This document shows positions 11,401-21,569 of a stretch of DNA of 64,000 bases, piece after piece. The position numbers were made by a program, and so were the translations under genes. The notes under the pieces are model-generated. The model did no database searches, was not told the DNA's origin, and saw nothing but the letters and a program-made list of their open reading frames with translations. Origin of the DNA: Diplosphaera chodatii (Eukaryota > Chlorophyta > Trebouxiophyceae > Prasiolales > Stichococcaceae); the NCBI GenBank assembly GCA_032358165.1, contig JAALGY010000053.1, positions 682,001 to 746,000 on the forward strand. The letters run 5' to 3'. Positions within the stretch are counted from its first letter, which is position 1. Each line of letters opens with the position of its first letter.

Positions 11401-11473
11401 CATCCTCCTGTTTGATGCCTGGCCAGGCGTCGTCAGCAGGCTGCGACCCTGCTGGAGGCGCAGTCGCGGCCAT
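8422..11473 (-). CDS. bZIP transcription factor, Gln-rich
   Basis: DNA-binding bZIP factor. Exons: 11473-11139, 10985-10659, 10486-10327, 10131-10009, 9808-9580, 9431-9316, 9213-8623, 8499-8422; all join in phase and give about 652 aa. The start is the ATGGCC at 11473; an upstream in-frame extension exists, so more 5' sequence is possible. The basic region crosses an intron: AERRHIRR joins RELNRASARRVRAKA, which has the N-x7-R signature (N of NRASARRVR to its last R). A leucine zipper follows (LSELATRMAQLEQHNSALSA), continued by a Gln-rich coiled coil in exons 4-7. The N-terminal half has Ala and Gly runs and an acidic motif IKQEDEEA that fits a SUMO site. Target genes cannot be told from the sequence. 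Confidence 0.9.
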
Positions 11474-12473
11474 GGTGTCTGAGGCGTCTGCGCCAGGTGC
11501 CGTGACCCAGTCAGCCTGCGGAGGTGGGCATAATTGTGAGCAGAACCGCGGTCTGTTGAGCCATGGCGCGATCTGCACGCCCCGTCGTCGGTCCGCACGG
11601 TACCGCCCAACAGGCCCTAGAGGGACCACCGGTCCCATATATCGGCTACTGGTGCCGGCACGGCGTGGCAGGGGTCTCATCAGGCGTGAGGCTATTTGTG
11701 CCGAGCCATCACGGAGGGTGCATAACCTGAGCGCCACCGTGCAGGGCGTGCCGACGCATGCCTGCTGCTGAGGTCACATTGTCCTGTGAGATACCTGACC
11801 GTAGCTGCCGCCGACTCGTAGCCGACGGTGCAAGTGGGTCACATACGGCCTGACGCACCTGACACGGAGGTGCGTCGGTGCCTGCACCGCTTGCCGGGCG
11901 TGTGCGCTCGTGCCAGCGCAGCGATCCGAGCACTCGGCGTGGAGCACCGTATGCCCTCGCGATCGTCAGTCTAAGTACCAGTTACGTCTGCAGACCATCC
12001 AGCTGGGAGTGTCTTGCGGCCATGGTCCGTAAACGCTCTGGCGCCAGAGAGCTTTTTGCTGAGAACAGCTTGCACAAAGATCCAGGCATGTTGGAAGGCG
12101 ACTTCCAGCAGGTGGTCCAGGTGGCAAGAGTCTCAGGAGCGCCAAATTTGTAAGGACGCCCCTCGCTCGCAGCCGATCCTGCACATACAGTGCTCAGATC
12201 CCATGCAGCCATGTGCCTTGATGTCATCTGCTGCCCCTGCCGTGCAGTCTGCGGAGTGTTGAACACAGTGTGTGATTGTTTTATTGCCGTGTTCTGCTGG
12301 TGAGTGACCCACAACCAGATTGTGTGCATGACACTTGCACGATTGTGACACATACACAGCACAATACGGCTTGACCACACCAGCAACGCGTGTTGTTGTG
12401 TGCCCGCAGTCCCTGCCGCTGCTGCTGCGGCTGCCCCGCAACATCGTCTGAAGTGCGGTGAGGGCCAGCGGCG
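11474..12473. other. divergent intergenic region, about 1 kb
   Basis: Separates the minus-strand bZIP gene from plus-strand bL27. No gene recognised. It holds a perfect 9-bp inverted repeat at 11852-11876. Further 5' exons of the bZIP gene cannot be excluded. Confidence 0.55.
11852..11876. repeat. 9-bp inverted repeat upstream of the bZIP gene
   Basis: GACGCACCT at 11852-11860 is complementary to AGGTGCGTC at 11868-11876, with a 7-nt spacer, about 380 nt upstream of the bZIP start. It could be a dimer binding site; this is inference. Confidence 0.5.
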
Positions 12474-13397
12474 ATGGCGCTTGCAAGCCGCGCCGGCCGG
12501 CAGCTGGGCGGCCAACTCTCCCAGCTGCTGCCACGCATTGCTAACCCGTTCAGTGGTGCGTCCTGGCGGCATGTATCTTTTCGTGCACAGCTGCGTTCGG
12601 AAGCACTGGGTGCAATCACGGCAGTGTCCTCACATTGGTGCACAAACCACAACATGACTGAAGTACATACGTGCATGGCGGGGTTGGTTTGACGCTCTGC
12701 TGCCTGCCCTTGCAGAGTCCTGCAGCACTGGACAGGCGCCAATCGCTGGCGGCACAGCATTCAGCATCCAGTGCAGATGGTGGGCCTCAGCCTTTCCTGT
12801 CATTGCAACCCTGCACCGCAAACCCACGGAATGCATATTCAGCGGATTCGAGGAGACTATTGCACGGTGTGCCAGCGGTGCCTGGCTGGCGGTTTGTTAT
12901 ACCTAACATGCTGGCGCTGCAGCGCATCGAAGAAGGCGGGAGGCAGCACGCAGAACGGCAAGGACTCCAACCCCAAGATGCTGGGCGTCAAAATCAGCGG
13001 CGGCGCGCAGGCGATCGCTGGCAACATCATCGTGCGCCAGCGCGGCACAGAGTTCCACCCCGGCGTCAACGTCGGCATGGTAGGCCCTGCTGCGCAGCGC
13101 AGCAAAAGCGCATGTGTGCATTGGATTCGTAGACACCGATGTTTTTTCCTCAATCATCACCATGGTTGAGCTGTTGATGCGCCCCCACTGCAGGGCAAGG
13201 ACCACACGCTGTTCGCCCTCAGCGACGGCAGGGTGGTGTTCAGCCGCAGCCGCCACACCGGCCGCCGCAGCGTCAGCATCGCAGCGTTGCCCCCGGCCGC
13301 AGCGCCGCTGGCGCCACCGCAGCCCTCCATCCCCACACACCTGCTGCGGGTGCAGAGGCGGGCTGCACGTGCAGCTGCCGCTGGGGCGTGGCTCTGA
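12474..13397 (+). CDS. MRPL27: mitochondrial ribosomal protein bL27
   Basis: Large-subunit ribosomal protein bL27. Exons: 12474-12555, 12716-12779, 12923-13079, 13194-13397; 168 aa. The presequence ([20 protein letters not shown] and following) is Arg/Leu/Ser-rich without acidic residues. The mature domain starts [15 protein letters not shown], the family signature, and continues with [20 protein letters not shown] spliced to [18 protein letters not shown]. The [15 protein letters not shown] form resembles mitochondrial rather than plastid L27. Exon 2 is supported only by matching phases (1 in, 2 out); joining exon 1 directly to exon 3 by another donor is possible. An Ala-rich C-terminal extension of about 40 residues follows the domain. 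Confidence 0.9.
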
Positions 13398-14376
13398 GAA
13401 TTGCTGCATCTGTACCTGTAGCACATAGCTTCCAGACTGGCGTGTCCTTTGGCACGTTTTCAATTATAACGCTCAGTAAACCGTAATACACTGTTTCAGT
13501 CCTTCTGCTGCGACATGACAGATAGCTGGGTAGGCGTAGCTGCCCAACGTTGTCTCTGTAAACGTTCCAGACATTCACGCGTGCGAGAGCACAACCATCG
13601 CGATCCCATTCATCCCTGTTGCATTGCCGATAAGCAGCACCCCGCCTGCCGCTTCCTGCACAGTACAAACAGTTGCAGCAGCCCTGTAGCGGCAAGATAG
13701 CCGCCCGGTCTTATCCGCGGGCCTCATGACATTTGCAAACTCAGTTCGTACTTGGTTGGGAGGAGGTGCACCAACACAAGCATACGTGCGTTGAACAGTT
13801 GCTGAAGTGTCCTGCCGATCTCCTCTGTTGTCAGCAAGGGTGAGGTTCTGACTTGCCCCTGAAACGCACATCGGCCCCAAGGCTTATGCAACCTTCAATT
13901 TCAAGGAAGCCGCTCTGATCTTTGGTGCTCACCGAACCTCCGGAAGGTGACTCATCACGCGCCCTCGCCGCTCCGCGCCCACCATCCAAGGCAATTATCA
14001 CCAAGTTTCTTCAAACAGCGCTGCGGCTGGTTTCAGCACACGATGATGTCCCAGGCAAGGAGGACTTGCAGTCTGGGTCCCCAGTCCAAATGAGTCTTGA
14101 TCAGCTTCCAGTGGCACTGCACAACGCGCTTGGTGGCAGACACTCGACTTGTCATCAGCCCGCACGCACCCACAGCGCCACTGCTTAGCTGCAACAAGCC
14201 ACATCTACGGCCTGATCAGATGCTACACCACATGCACTTTTGTACTCTAACTCAGCTTCCAACTTAGTTGCGCCTTGCTGCAGGCACTGCCGCCAATGTG
14301 GGGCGCCTGAGACCCGCCGCTACATGGGCAGGCTAGGAGGGCTGTGGGGCTGATAGCGAGATGCGCGGCTGACAGC
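13398..14376. other. intergenic region with bL27 3' UTR
   Basis: No recognised gene. The left part is the bL27 3' UTR; the right part precedes the DUF3755 gene. The ORFs at 13922-14188 (plus) and 14204-13998 (minus) have no family motif and no splice context that I can support. Confidence 0.55.
13557..13561 (+). terminator. putative TGTAA poly(A) signal of bL27
   Basis: TGTAA 160 nt after the bL27 stop codon. Confidence 0.4.
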
Positions 14377-17300
14377 ATGAGCGTCCAGGCGGCGGCCGTC
14401 CATGCGGCACGCATGGCGCCCAGCGGTGCGCAGCGGCCGGCGGAGGGCCCCGCCACCGACAGCGCGGCGGCGGTGGCAGCGGAGGGGCCCGTGCCCACCG
14501 CGCAGCTGCAGGTGTGATGCTTTGGCATCTGTCGCCTGCCCGCACTCACAGCCAGAACCAGTCGCCCACATGGTCGCAGATCGAGGCATCTTGCACACAT
14601 CAATCCTCACACCCCTGCTGACTGGGTTGGTGTGGTGCCGTGGCTGCACTCATGCGGAGGCTCTCCTGTTGCTGCCGCAGGGCCAGGTGGACCGGTGCTA
14701 TGCGCAGGAGTGGTCTGCAGAGGAGCAGCGCACACTGGAGATGGGCCTGGTGAAGTGGCCGCAGGTGCCGACCTGACATGTGAATGTCACCCGTACTGGC
14801 AGCGAAGGGTGCAGTGACGCTGAGCCACCTGCATGCTCTCGAGTTGAACGTCCAAGGGTCGTCGAGTGGACATGCGCTCTTCCCTCAGGAGCGCACGCCG
14901 GCCCTGGAGCGGTACCTGCGGATCGCGGCCACGCTGCCCACGAAGGGCGTCCGTGATGTGGCGCTGCGCGTGCGCTGGATGCAGCGCTTTGCACAGCAGA
15001 AGCGGCGGGTGAGCTGCGAATCAGCGTGACATGCATAATGCCATCAGGGACTGTGGAAAACAATGTCCTTCTAATTAATCACTTGCGCTCAAGGGCAGGC
15101 TCGGCATCGTAGGTGTCAGCGGTGTATCAGGACCCAGACACCAACCGAGCGCCGCAGCGGCAGCGGCAGGGGCACACCGGCTCCATCTTTGCACAAGCTC
15201 AGCCGGCGCCTGCCGCAGGGCCGGCGCCAGCCAACGGCGTGCCGCAGCCCAGCGCCACGCTGCCAGTCGTCAACCCCTACCAGATACCCGCCAACATGCT
15301 GGTCATGCCATCCATGATGCCAGACGGTGAGGACAGCCACATACTGTTGTAAGTCGGCAGCATGGCAGACGTTTCAACCACGCCTGCACTGGCACCTGGA
15401 AGCCAGGCGCTGGCTCAATTCTGCATTTCAACAAGACCGGGTGCCGGTCCATATTGAGACTGGACTGCTGCAGGCACGATGCTGGGGACGATGGCGCCGG
15501 GCGCGATGCCGGGCATGGCCAGCCTGCCGATGCAGGCGCTGCAGCCGTACGGCGGGCTGCTGCCCAGCAGCATGCCGCCGCTGCCGATGCAGGCCACGCC
15601 GCCGCCCACCATGACCCTAGACGACCACGGCAGCGGGTGCGCACCAACTGCATGATGGATACTGTGTGTGCAACTCAGAAGCCACGGTGGTGTCTGTCTA
15701 GCTGAAGGCAAGCGCGGCAGCCGTAGGTTGATTCGAAGCGTGTATGGTGTTCGAGTGATGGGTGATGGGTAACCTCTGGCACTGTGGCAGGGGCGTGGGC
15801 GGCGTGGACGGGCCCATTGCAGCGCTGTTGGCCACCAACTACAGCATCCTCGACACCTTCAAGCAGAACATGCAGACCTGGCGGGTCAGTCGCCTCATCC
15901 GCGCCGACCAGCCAGTGTCATGCTGCCATAAGGCTTTCCCCCTGCGCCTGCAACTGCGTTGGACGCATGTTCCCCGCCAATCAGCTTCATGTGCTGCCTA
16001 CTGTGGCAGGTGAACGAGAACACGGAGCTGCTGATGCAGTTCCGAGACAACATCCTCAGCATCCTGAACCACATGAACAGCATGGGCGGCGTCATGGTAC
16101 GGTCCTGGCAGCCTGCATGTGGTCAGCTGCAGCATTCACGACTGCAATGTTTCATGGCGGCAAGCGTCGCAGGAGGCCACTTGCCTGGACATCCGTACCA
16201 GTGCCTCTGCACACACGACGATTTGGTGTCATCACACCGAGACAGCATCGTCTGTTGGCAGTCCCTAATTCCTGCTGCTCTTGCAGGCGGACATGCCGGC
16301 GTTGCCTGTGCGCATGAATGTGGAGCTGGCCAACAACTTCCTGCCGCGTGGGCCGCCCGGCCTCGGCATGCCGCCCTTCTCCCTGCAGGTGCTGATCCGT
16401 GCACGACTCTGGCATAGCTACTCACCATCCTGTCCCCATACAGAAGGCCATGTTGACGTCTTCGTCTGATTGCAACTCTAGTTTGCATGGTTCTGCGGGC
16501 TCTGCTTCCACCGAATGAGGGGCCAAGTGTATCATGTACTTCAGCTGGCAACCTTCGCTGTCACGATGCACAGATGCCAATGATGGGCATGTTCCCCAGC
16601 GGCATACCGGGCGTGCCCGCGCAGCCGCTGCCGGCCTCCGCCACCGCAGCGGCGCCGGCCGCCACGCAGGCGGTCGGCTACCCCATCGGCCTGGCGGCGT
16701 CCCTGGACCCGGCAGCCAGCGGCGCCCACGCCGCCTCGGGCCAGCTGGCGGCCGCGGTGTCCGCCGTGACGGCGGCGCTTCCTGCTGGGGTCGCTCCGCC
16801 GCCGCCGGCGCCCCAGCAGCCGGGCGCACCAGCGCAGCAGGCGCACCAGCAGCAGCCCACGCAGCACCCGCCGCCGCAGCAGCAGGCGGCCATGAAGCAG
16901 GAGCCCGGGCTCGGGGACAGCCCGCCGACGGCGGCAGCGTCGAGCTCGCCAGTCGTCTCACCAGTCGACCTGGCCGCGCCTCCAGCCCCAGCCAGTGCAG
17001 CGCAGGCGGCGCCCGCTACAGGGCCGTCAGCAGCGGCGGGCCCGCCGGGAGCAGGCAGCGCTGCGGCGGCCAGTGGCACAGCTGCTGCCGCGCCGCCGCC
17101 TCAGCCAGCTGCGGCGCCAACCTCAGCTAGCCAGGGTGCTGCGGGTCCACCGCCCGACGTCGCCACCGCTTCGGCACCCCAGCTTCATGCGCAGCCAGCT
17201 GCGCAAGCGTCGGGGCAGCCGCCCACTGCGGGGCCCAGTAAGCCTGGTGCAGCCGCAGCAGCCCCCGTGCAGCCGCAGCCTGGCACTCTGCAGCCGCTGC

Positions 17301-17419
17301 AAAACGGCGGCACCAGCGCTCCTCAGGTCAAGGTCGAGGGGTTGCCGGTGGCGGATGGCGTCAGCAGCGGACCCACGAAACCGGCAGAGGTGGCTCTTAA
17401 ACAGGAGGGGAAGCTATGA
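14377..17419 (+). CDS. DUF3755 Myb/SANT-like nuclear protein
   Basis: Plant-type DUF3755 protein. Exons: 14377-14511, 14681-14764, 14889-15008, 15131-15326, 15474-15636, 15791-15884, 16010-16096, 16287-16388, 16574-17419; about 608 aa, all in phase. A Myb/SANT-like segment runs through exons 2-3 (EWSAEEQRTLEMGL, then ERYLRIAATLPTKGVRDVAL and VRWMQRF). The second conserved block is split over exons 6-8: LLATNYSILDTFKQNM, ELLMQFRDNILSILNHMNSM, and MPALPVRMNVELANNFLP. The last exon encodes a 281-residue Pro/Ala/Gln-rich tail with three psi-K-x-E motifs (MKQE, VKVE, LKQE). From memory, plant members have been linked to chromatin co-activators, but I cannot verify this here. A nuclear regulatory role is likely. 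Confidence 0.85.
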
Positions 17420-17816
17420 ATGCCTCCACGCAGCATTAGAGCGTCATGACGGCCACTGTCGTGCACAGTCCTCTGTATATATATTGGGCGAAGACTTGTG
17501 GCTGGTGCGACGCAGCCTTCCTACGAAGTCTTCTGCAGGGTCGTGCTTACATGGTTCCCTGTTCGAGAGCGGGCGCAGTGCACAAGCACGCGCGGAACAA
17601 CAACGTGTTCTTAGCCTGACTAGCTGGTGGACCAGTGTAATGCAGGAGCGCAGTCCAGCTTTTGCCCGCCCAGCTTGTGATGAGCTCCAGCTGGAGCACT
17701 GCCAAACACGTGCTCACGTGCACAGTTGTCCACAAGGCGTTGGCGAGCAGGCTTTGAGGTCGTTCTTCAAAAGATACGCTTGCCAGAAGAAATCGACAGC
17801 CTGCTATATGACAGCC
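17420..17816. other. intergenic region
   Basis: Holds the 3' UTR of the DUF3755 gene and the promoter and 5' UTR of the bicupin gene. No gene recognised. Confidence 0.5.
17636..17640 (+). terminator. putative TGTAA poly(A) signal
   Basis: TGTAA about 220 nt after the DUF3755 stop codon. Confidence 0.4.
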
Positions 17817-20783
17817 ATGGTCAACCAACTGTGGACACTGGTAGTGCTGCTGTCTGCACTCAGCAGCATCGCTGCAAACCATCTGGAGGTGCAGGCATCT
17901 CAGTCGCTTCTTGTTTGCGTTGTGCTGCTACTGGTTGCATCTTGAACCACAAACAAGCCTCAGGCTTGAGTCTCACGCCACATGATGCTCGTTGCGATCA
18001 GCATACCAATCAGCATGCTCTCGCTCCGCCACTTCATGCAGTGCAATAAACCTCTTCATGTCTGCCTGCTGTACCTATATGACCCTTATGCTGCTACATG
18101 AAGGACGGGGAGACGAAGCCGAAGTTCTACAGCAGGCTGGGATCAGCTGATTGGACCGTGGCGTCCGGCGGCAGGTTCAAGGAAAGCAGCACCGCAGATC
18201 TGCCCGGCACAACAGTGTCAGCGAGCCTGGTGGAGCTCGGCCCTGGTGGCGTGCGCGAGCCGCACTGGCATGACCCCAACGAGTGGGCGTACGTGATACG
18301 CGGACGCTGCAGGTGCGCGGCATGCCATATAGCACACCATAGTGGCTGGCTTGACACTGCTGAAGTGAGCATCTCATTCCCCTGGGGTGGTCACAACCAG
18401 CTGCGAAACGTCTCTCGGTGATCTGCAGGGCGACCCTCGTGGATCAGGGACAAAAGCACCCAGTTGAAAGCTGGGACTTCGAGCAAGGCGATGTCTGGTG
18501 CGGTGGCTGCGTCAGGACATTCCAAATGCACCTATCGGAACGATCTTGGCAGGCCAGCTCGTGTCCGTTCACCAAACAGCGTGCACGCTTGTCCCGCAGG
18601 TACTTCGACTCGAATCTGGGCCACACCATTGTCGGCCTACCTGGCGACGACAACTGCACCTACCTTGCTGGGTATGCATCAGCATCAACAGAGAAGCGCC
18701 CTGCTGACGGGTAACAGCACGGATAATGCATCAATTCCAGCGTCCCAACAGCATCTAAACGATGCTGTAGGTACGACCAGGGGGACTTTAAGGAGACAAG
18801 GGATGGGCGGGGCCTGTCAGGTTGGCTGTCCTCCGCACCGCCGGAGGTCGTGGCACAGGTGACTTGTTGCGGGCACCGTTCCCTAGTATAGCCTTGCAAC
18901 AAGGCCCGCTGACACACAGCTGCAACACAGCCTGTTGCAGCCATGGCCTCAGCGTCACCATCAGGTCAGACAGCACCCGCCTTGCAGGGCCTGGGCATCA
19001 CGGAGGAGGCGGTGAAAGCCCACATACCAGCGGGGATCAGCAACTTTCTGGCACAGGTGTAGGGCATGTACGCCAGCAGCTTGTGGGCGTGACCACCTGT
19101 TAGCATCACGAGCTATATGCACAGCAGCCAAAGTCGGCAGTTGAGGTCAGGCTCATGGCTCACCATCATGATGCAGCATCACATGGCGGCTTTCGATGCA
19201 GGGTGATGTAGATGCGCTCACGGCGGGGGCGGGCGCGCCGCCGGTCCTCGCAGCGCAGGCCGCGCCGCTGCGGCCGCTGCAGCTGACGACGCAGAGCCAC
19301 CGCCTGCCGCTGTACAGCGCTGAAGCACCCGAGGCATGCTCCCAAGCCCTGTAATTTTGCATGAGCATCATGCGGCCTGAGACTAGCCAACACTCAACAT
19401 CTGTCAGTACACACCCCGAAAGGCTGCAGGTACGATGCCAGTCAAGTATTCGATGCATCGGCGCATACCTGCTCGTATTTCCTGATGTACGTCAGGTGGC
19501 AACAGGCGGCGGCACAGTGCAGATTGCGTCGTCAGCCAACCTGCCATCTTCCAAGGCACTGTCTGGTGCCATTGTGCGTATGCGCCCTGGCGCACTACGG
19601 CAGGTCAGAGCATCCTGAGTCGCTTGCCTGGCGACAACCGCAGCAGGCCGGCTGACAGAGGCTTACCATTGTGCAAGGCCTGAGCCATGGAAACCTTGTT
19701 GCCAGCATCATCGGTGGTAAGTTTCAATAACATGGAGGGGGAGTGGAGGTGAATGACGGTGTTCTGTTGCTCGTTCTGCAGCTGCACTGGCATCCGAAGG
19801 CAAACGAGTGGTGAGCCTCCTGATCCTGGCAACCAGATGCAAATCTTGCGCCGAAGTATGCAAACACCTGCAAAATGTGCCTGCTGGTCGCAGGCAGTTT
19901 GTCATAAATGGGACTGCACAGGTCAGTCTCTGCAATGTTTTTTTGCGACAAATGCACATGAGGACATGCAGTGCTGCAGTACCCGAGATGCTCATCGTCG
20001 AAGGCGAGGCCTGCTGTCAGCAGGTGGGGATATACAACAGCCCAGGCCAGCTGTGGACATTCAAGTTGTTCGAGGGAGATGCCGGCTTTGCGCCACGCGG
20101 CAGCGGCCACTGGATCCTGAACACAGGTCGGTAGATGGCATTCTCTGCATTGTCTGTCTTTGCCTGCGTCCTCAAGGTGTTTCACCACCACGGATGCATC
20201 TGGGGTGGAAGTATGTGAGCAAGCGAGCTGTGTGCCTCGACTGCAGATGACGACAGGGACCTTTGGATGGTCCTGATATTCGACTCGGGTGAGGAGCTGC
20301 GCAGGGGCTGCGCTGGCATTGGCTATGCAGATGTTACCTGTTGTCAACTTCTGCCTACTGTGTAACCATGCCGTGCTCCACGCCTACGGTGGCTGCTCAG
20401 CATGCTCACGTCCCTCTGCTGCCACCTGCACAGGCGAGTTCACAGACGTGGAAGTGACGAACTGGATAGGCACCCAGCCGCTGCAGGCAAGAAGTCACCT
20501 TTGGCTCCAGGTTTTGAGAATAGTCGGTGAAGGAGTGTTCCTCTGCCAAGTTGCAGGGTACCCTACTGCCCGGTGCTGCAGTTGGGTCAAATAAGTCGCA
20601 TGCCTCCGAGACCAGTATTGCTGAAGGACGTGTGTATCATCTGTGCCTGCGCAGTATGCGGCGACCAGCCTTGGCACCGGCGCCCGCTTTCCAAGCAGCT
20701 GGGCCTGGTCGCTCAAGGGGCTGGTCCCGCGCAGCGACCATGCGTGGCAGCAGGCCGCCGGCATAGCGAGGAACACTGAATAG
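17817..20783 (+). CDS. secreted bicupin, oxalate decarboxylase-like
   Basis: Two-domain cupin enzyme, probably manganese-dependent, of the oxalate decarboxylase type. Exons: 17817-17888, 18104-18312, 18429-18497, 18600-18671, 18771-18858, 18988-19056, 19202-19333, 19496-19603, 19782-19810, 19894-19921, 20024-20126, 20247-20288, 20434-20486, 20655-20783; 400 aa. Exon 1 encodes a signal peptide (MVNQLWTLVVLLSALSSIAA). Cupin 1 has REPHWHDPNEWAYVIRG (ligands H78, H80, E84) and H125 in GDVWYFDSNLGH, where Asp replaces the usual Pro. Cupin 2 has LHWHPKANEW (H275, H277, E282) and H321 in FAPRGSGH. Both metal sites are therefore complete. Two introns (19334-19495 and 20487-20654) fit only with GC donors. 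Likely substrate: extracellular oxalate; inferred from family. Confidence 0.88.
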
Positions 20784-21569
20784 CATCCTTGCTGGTTTTC
20801 AGGTAGGGCTGTTACAGCAAAGGGTTGCTATGTGTTGCTGAGCGATGTGCTTTTGAACCAACAGTCAGGCTGCGGGAGTGGTGGTTGTAGACGCGAACGA
20901 ATTTACACTGCCGATACCCAGTAAATTAGCTGAAAAGAGCGCACAACCGAGCTATCACAGGGAAGTGGAGGCAAGATTCTATGCACAGCAACAGCTGCGG
21001 GGTCCAGTGACAACAGCAACAGAGTACGACATCCAATCAAATCTGCGGTGCTGGCATACAAGGAGGCTTCGACGAAACACAGTCGGATGACCCCAACAAA
21101 GGAGTTGCACCTGAGCAACCTACTACAGCTGCTATAGATGTGCAGCAGGTGTGCGCCTGGCTACAAGCCAAGACACCTCAAAACCTGCTGCCAGCAGCAA
21201 CATCTGCACAGTTGACGCCAGATCTCTGCTACACTGACGAAACAGCAGCCAGGAAAGATGCTCAAGGACACACAGATCACGGTAGCAGCACCATCAGTTG
21301 AGTTACCATCGGTGCATGGTGCAGCGCTGGTCATTGGCACAGTGAATGCCCATCTACCTACTGACCGATCGAGGATACCTCCATTGCCGAGCTGTAGCTG
21401 TGCGGCATGCCTGTCAATGCCACGGCTGCAAGGGTGCAGCCATCAGGTGCACAAGCCGTGAATAGCTGTGGCACATGAGGGCCGTGGCACGCGCCTGCTC
21501 GGAAGCAGCGCCCCAACCATGCCATTTGAACACTACTGTGCGCCTGCTGCTGTGGCACAGCCCCAACCC
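20784..21569. other. convergent intergenic region
   Basis: Contains the 3' UTRs of the bicupin gene (plus) and the bZIP-like gene (minus). No gene recognised. Confidence 0.55.

Noticed and set aside
10617..11771. 384-codon plus-strand ORF
   Set aside because: Antisense shadow of the Ala/Gly-rich exons of the bZIP gene; it arises from high GC content.
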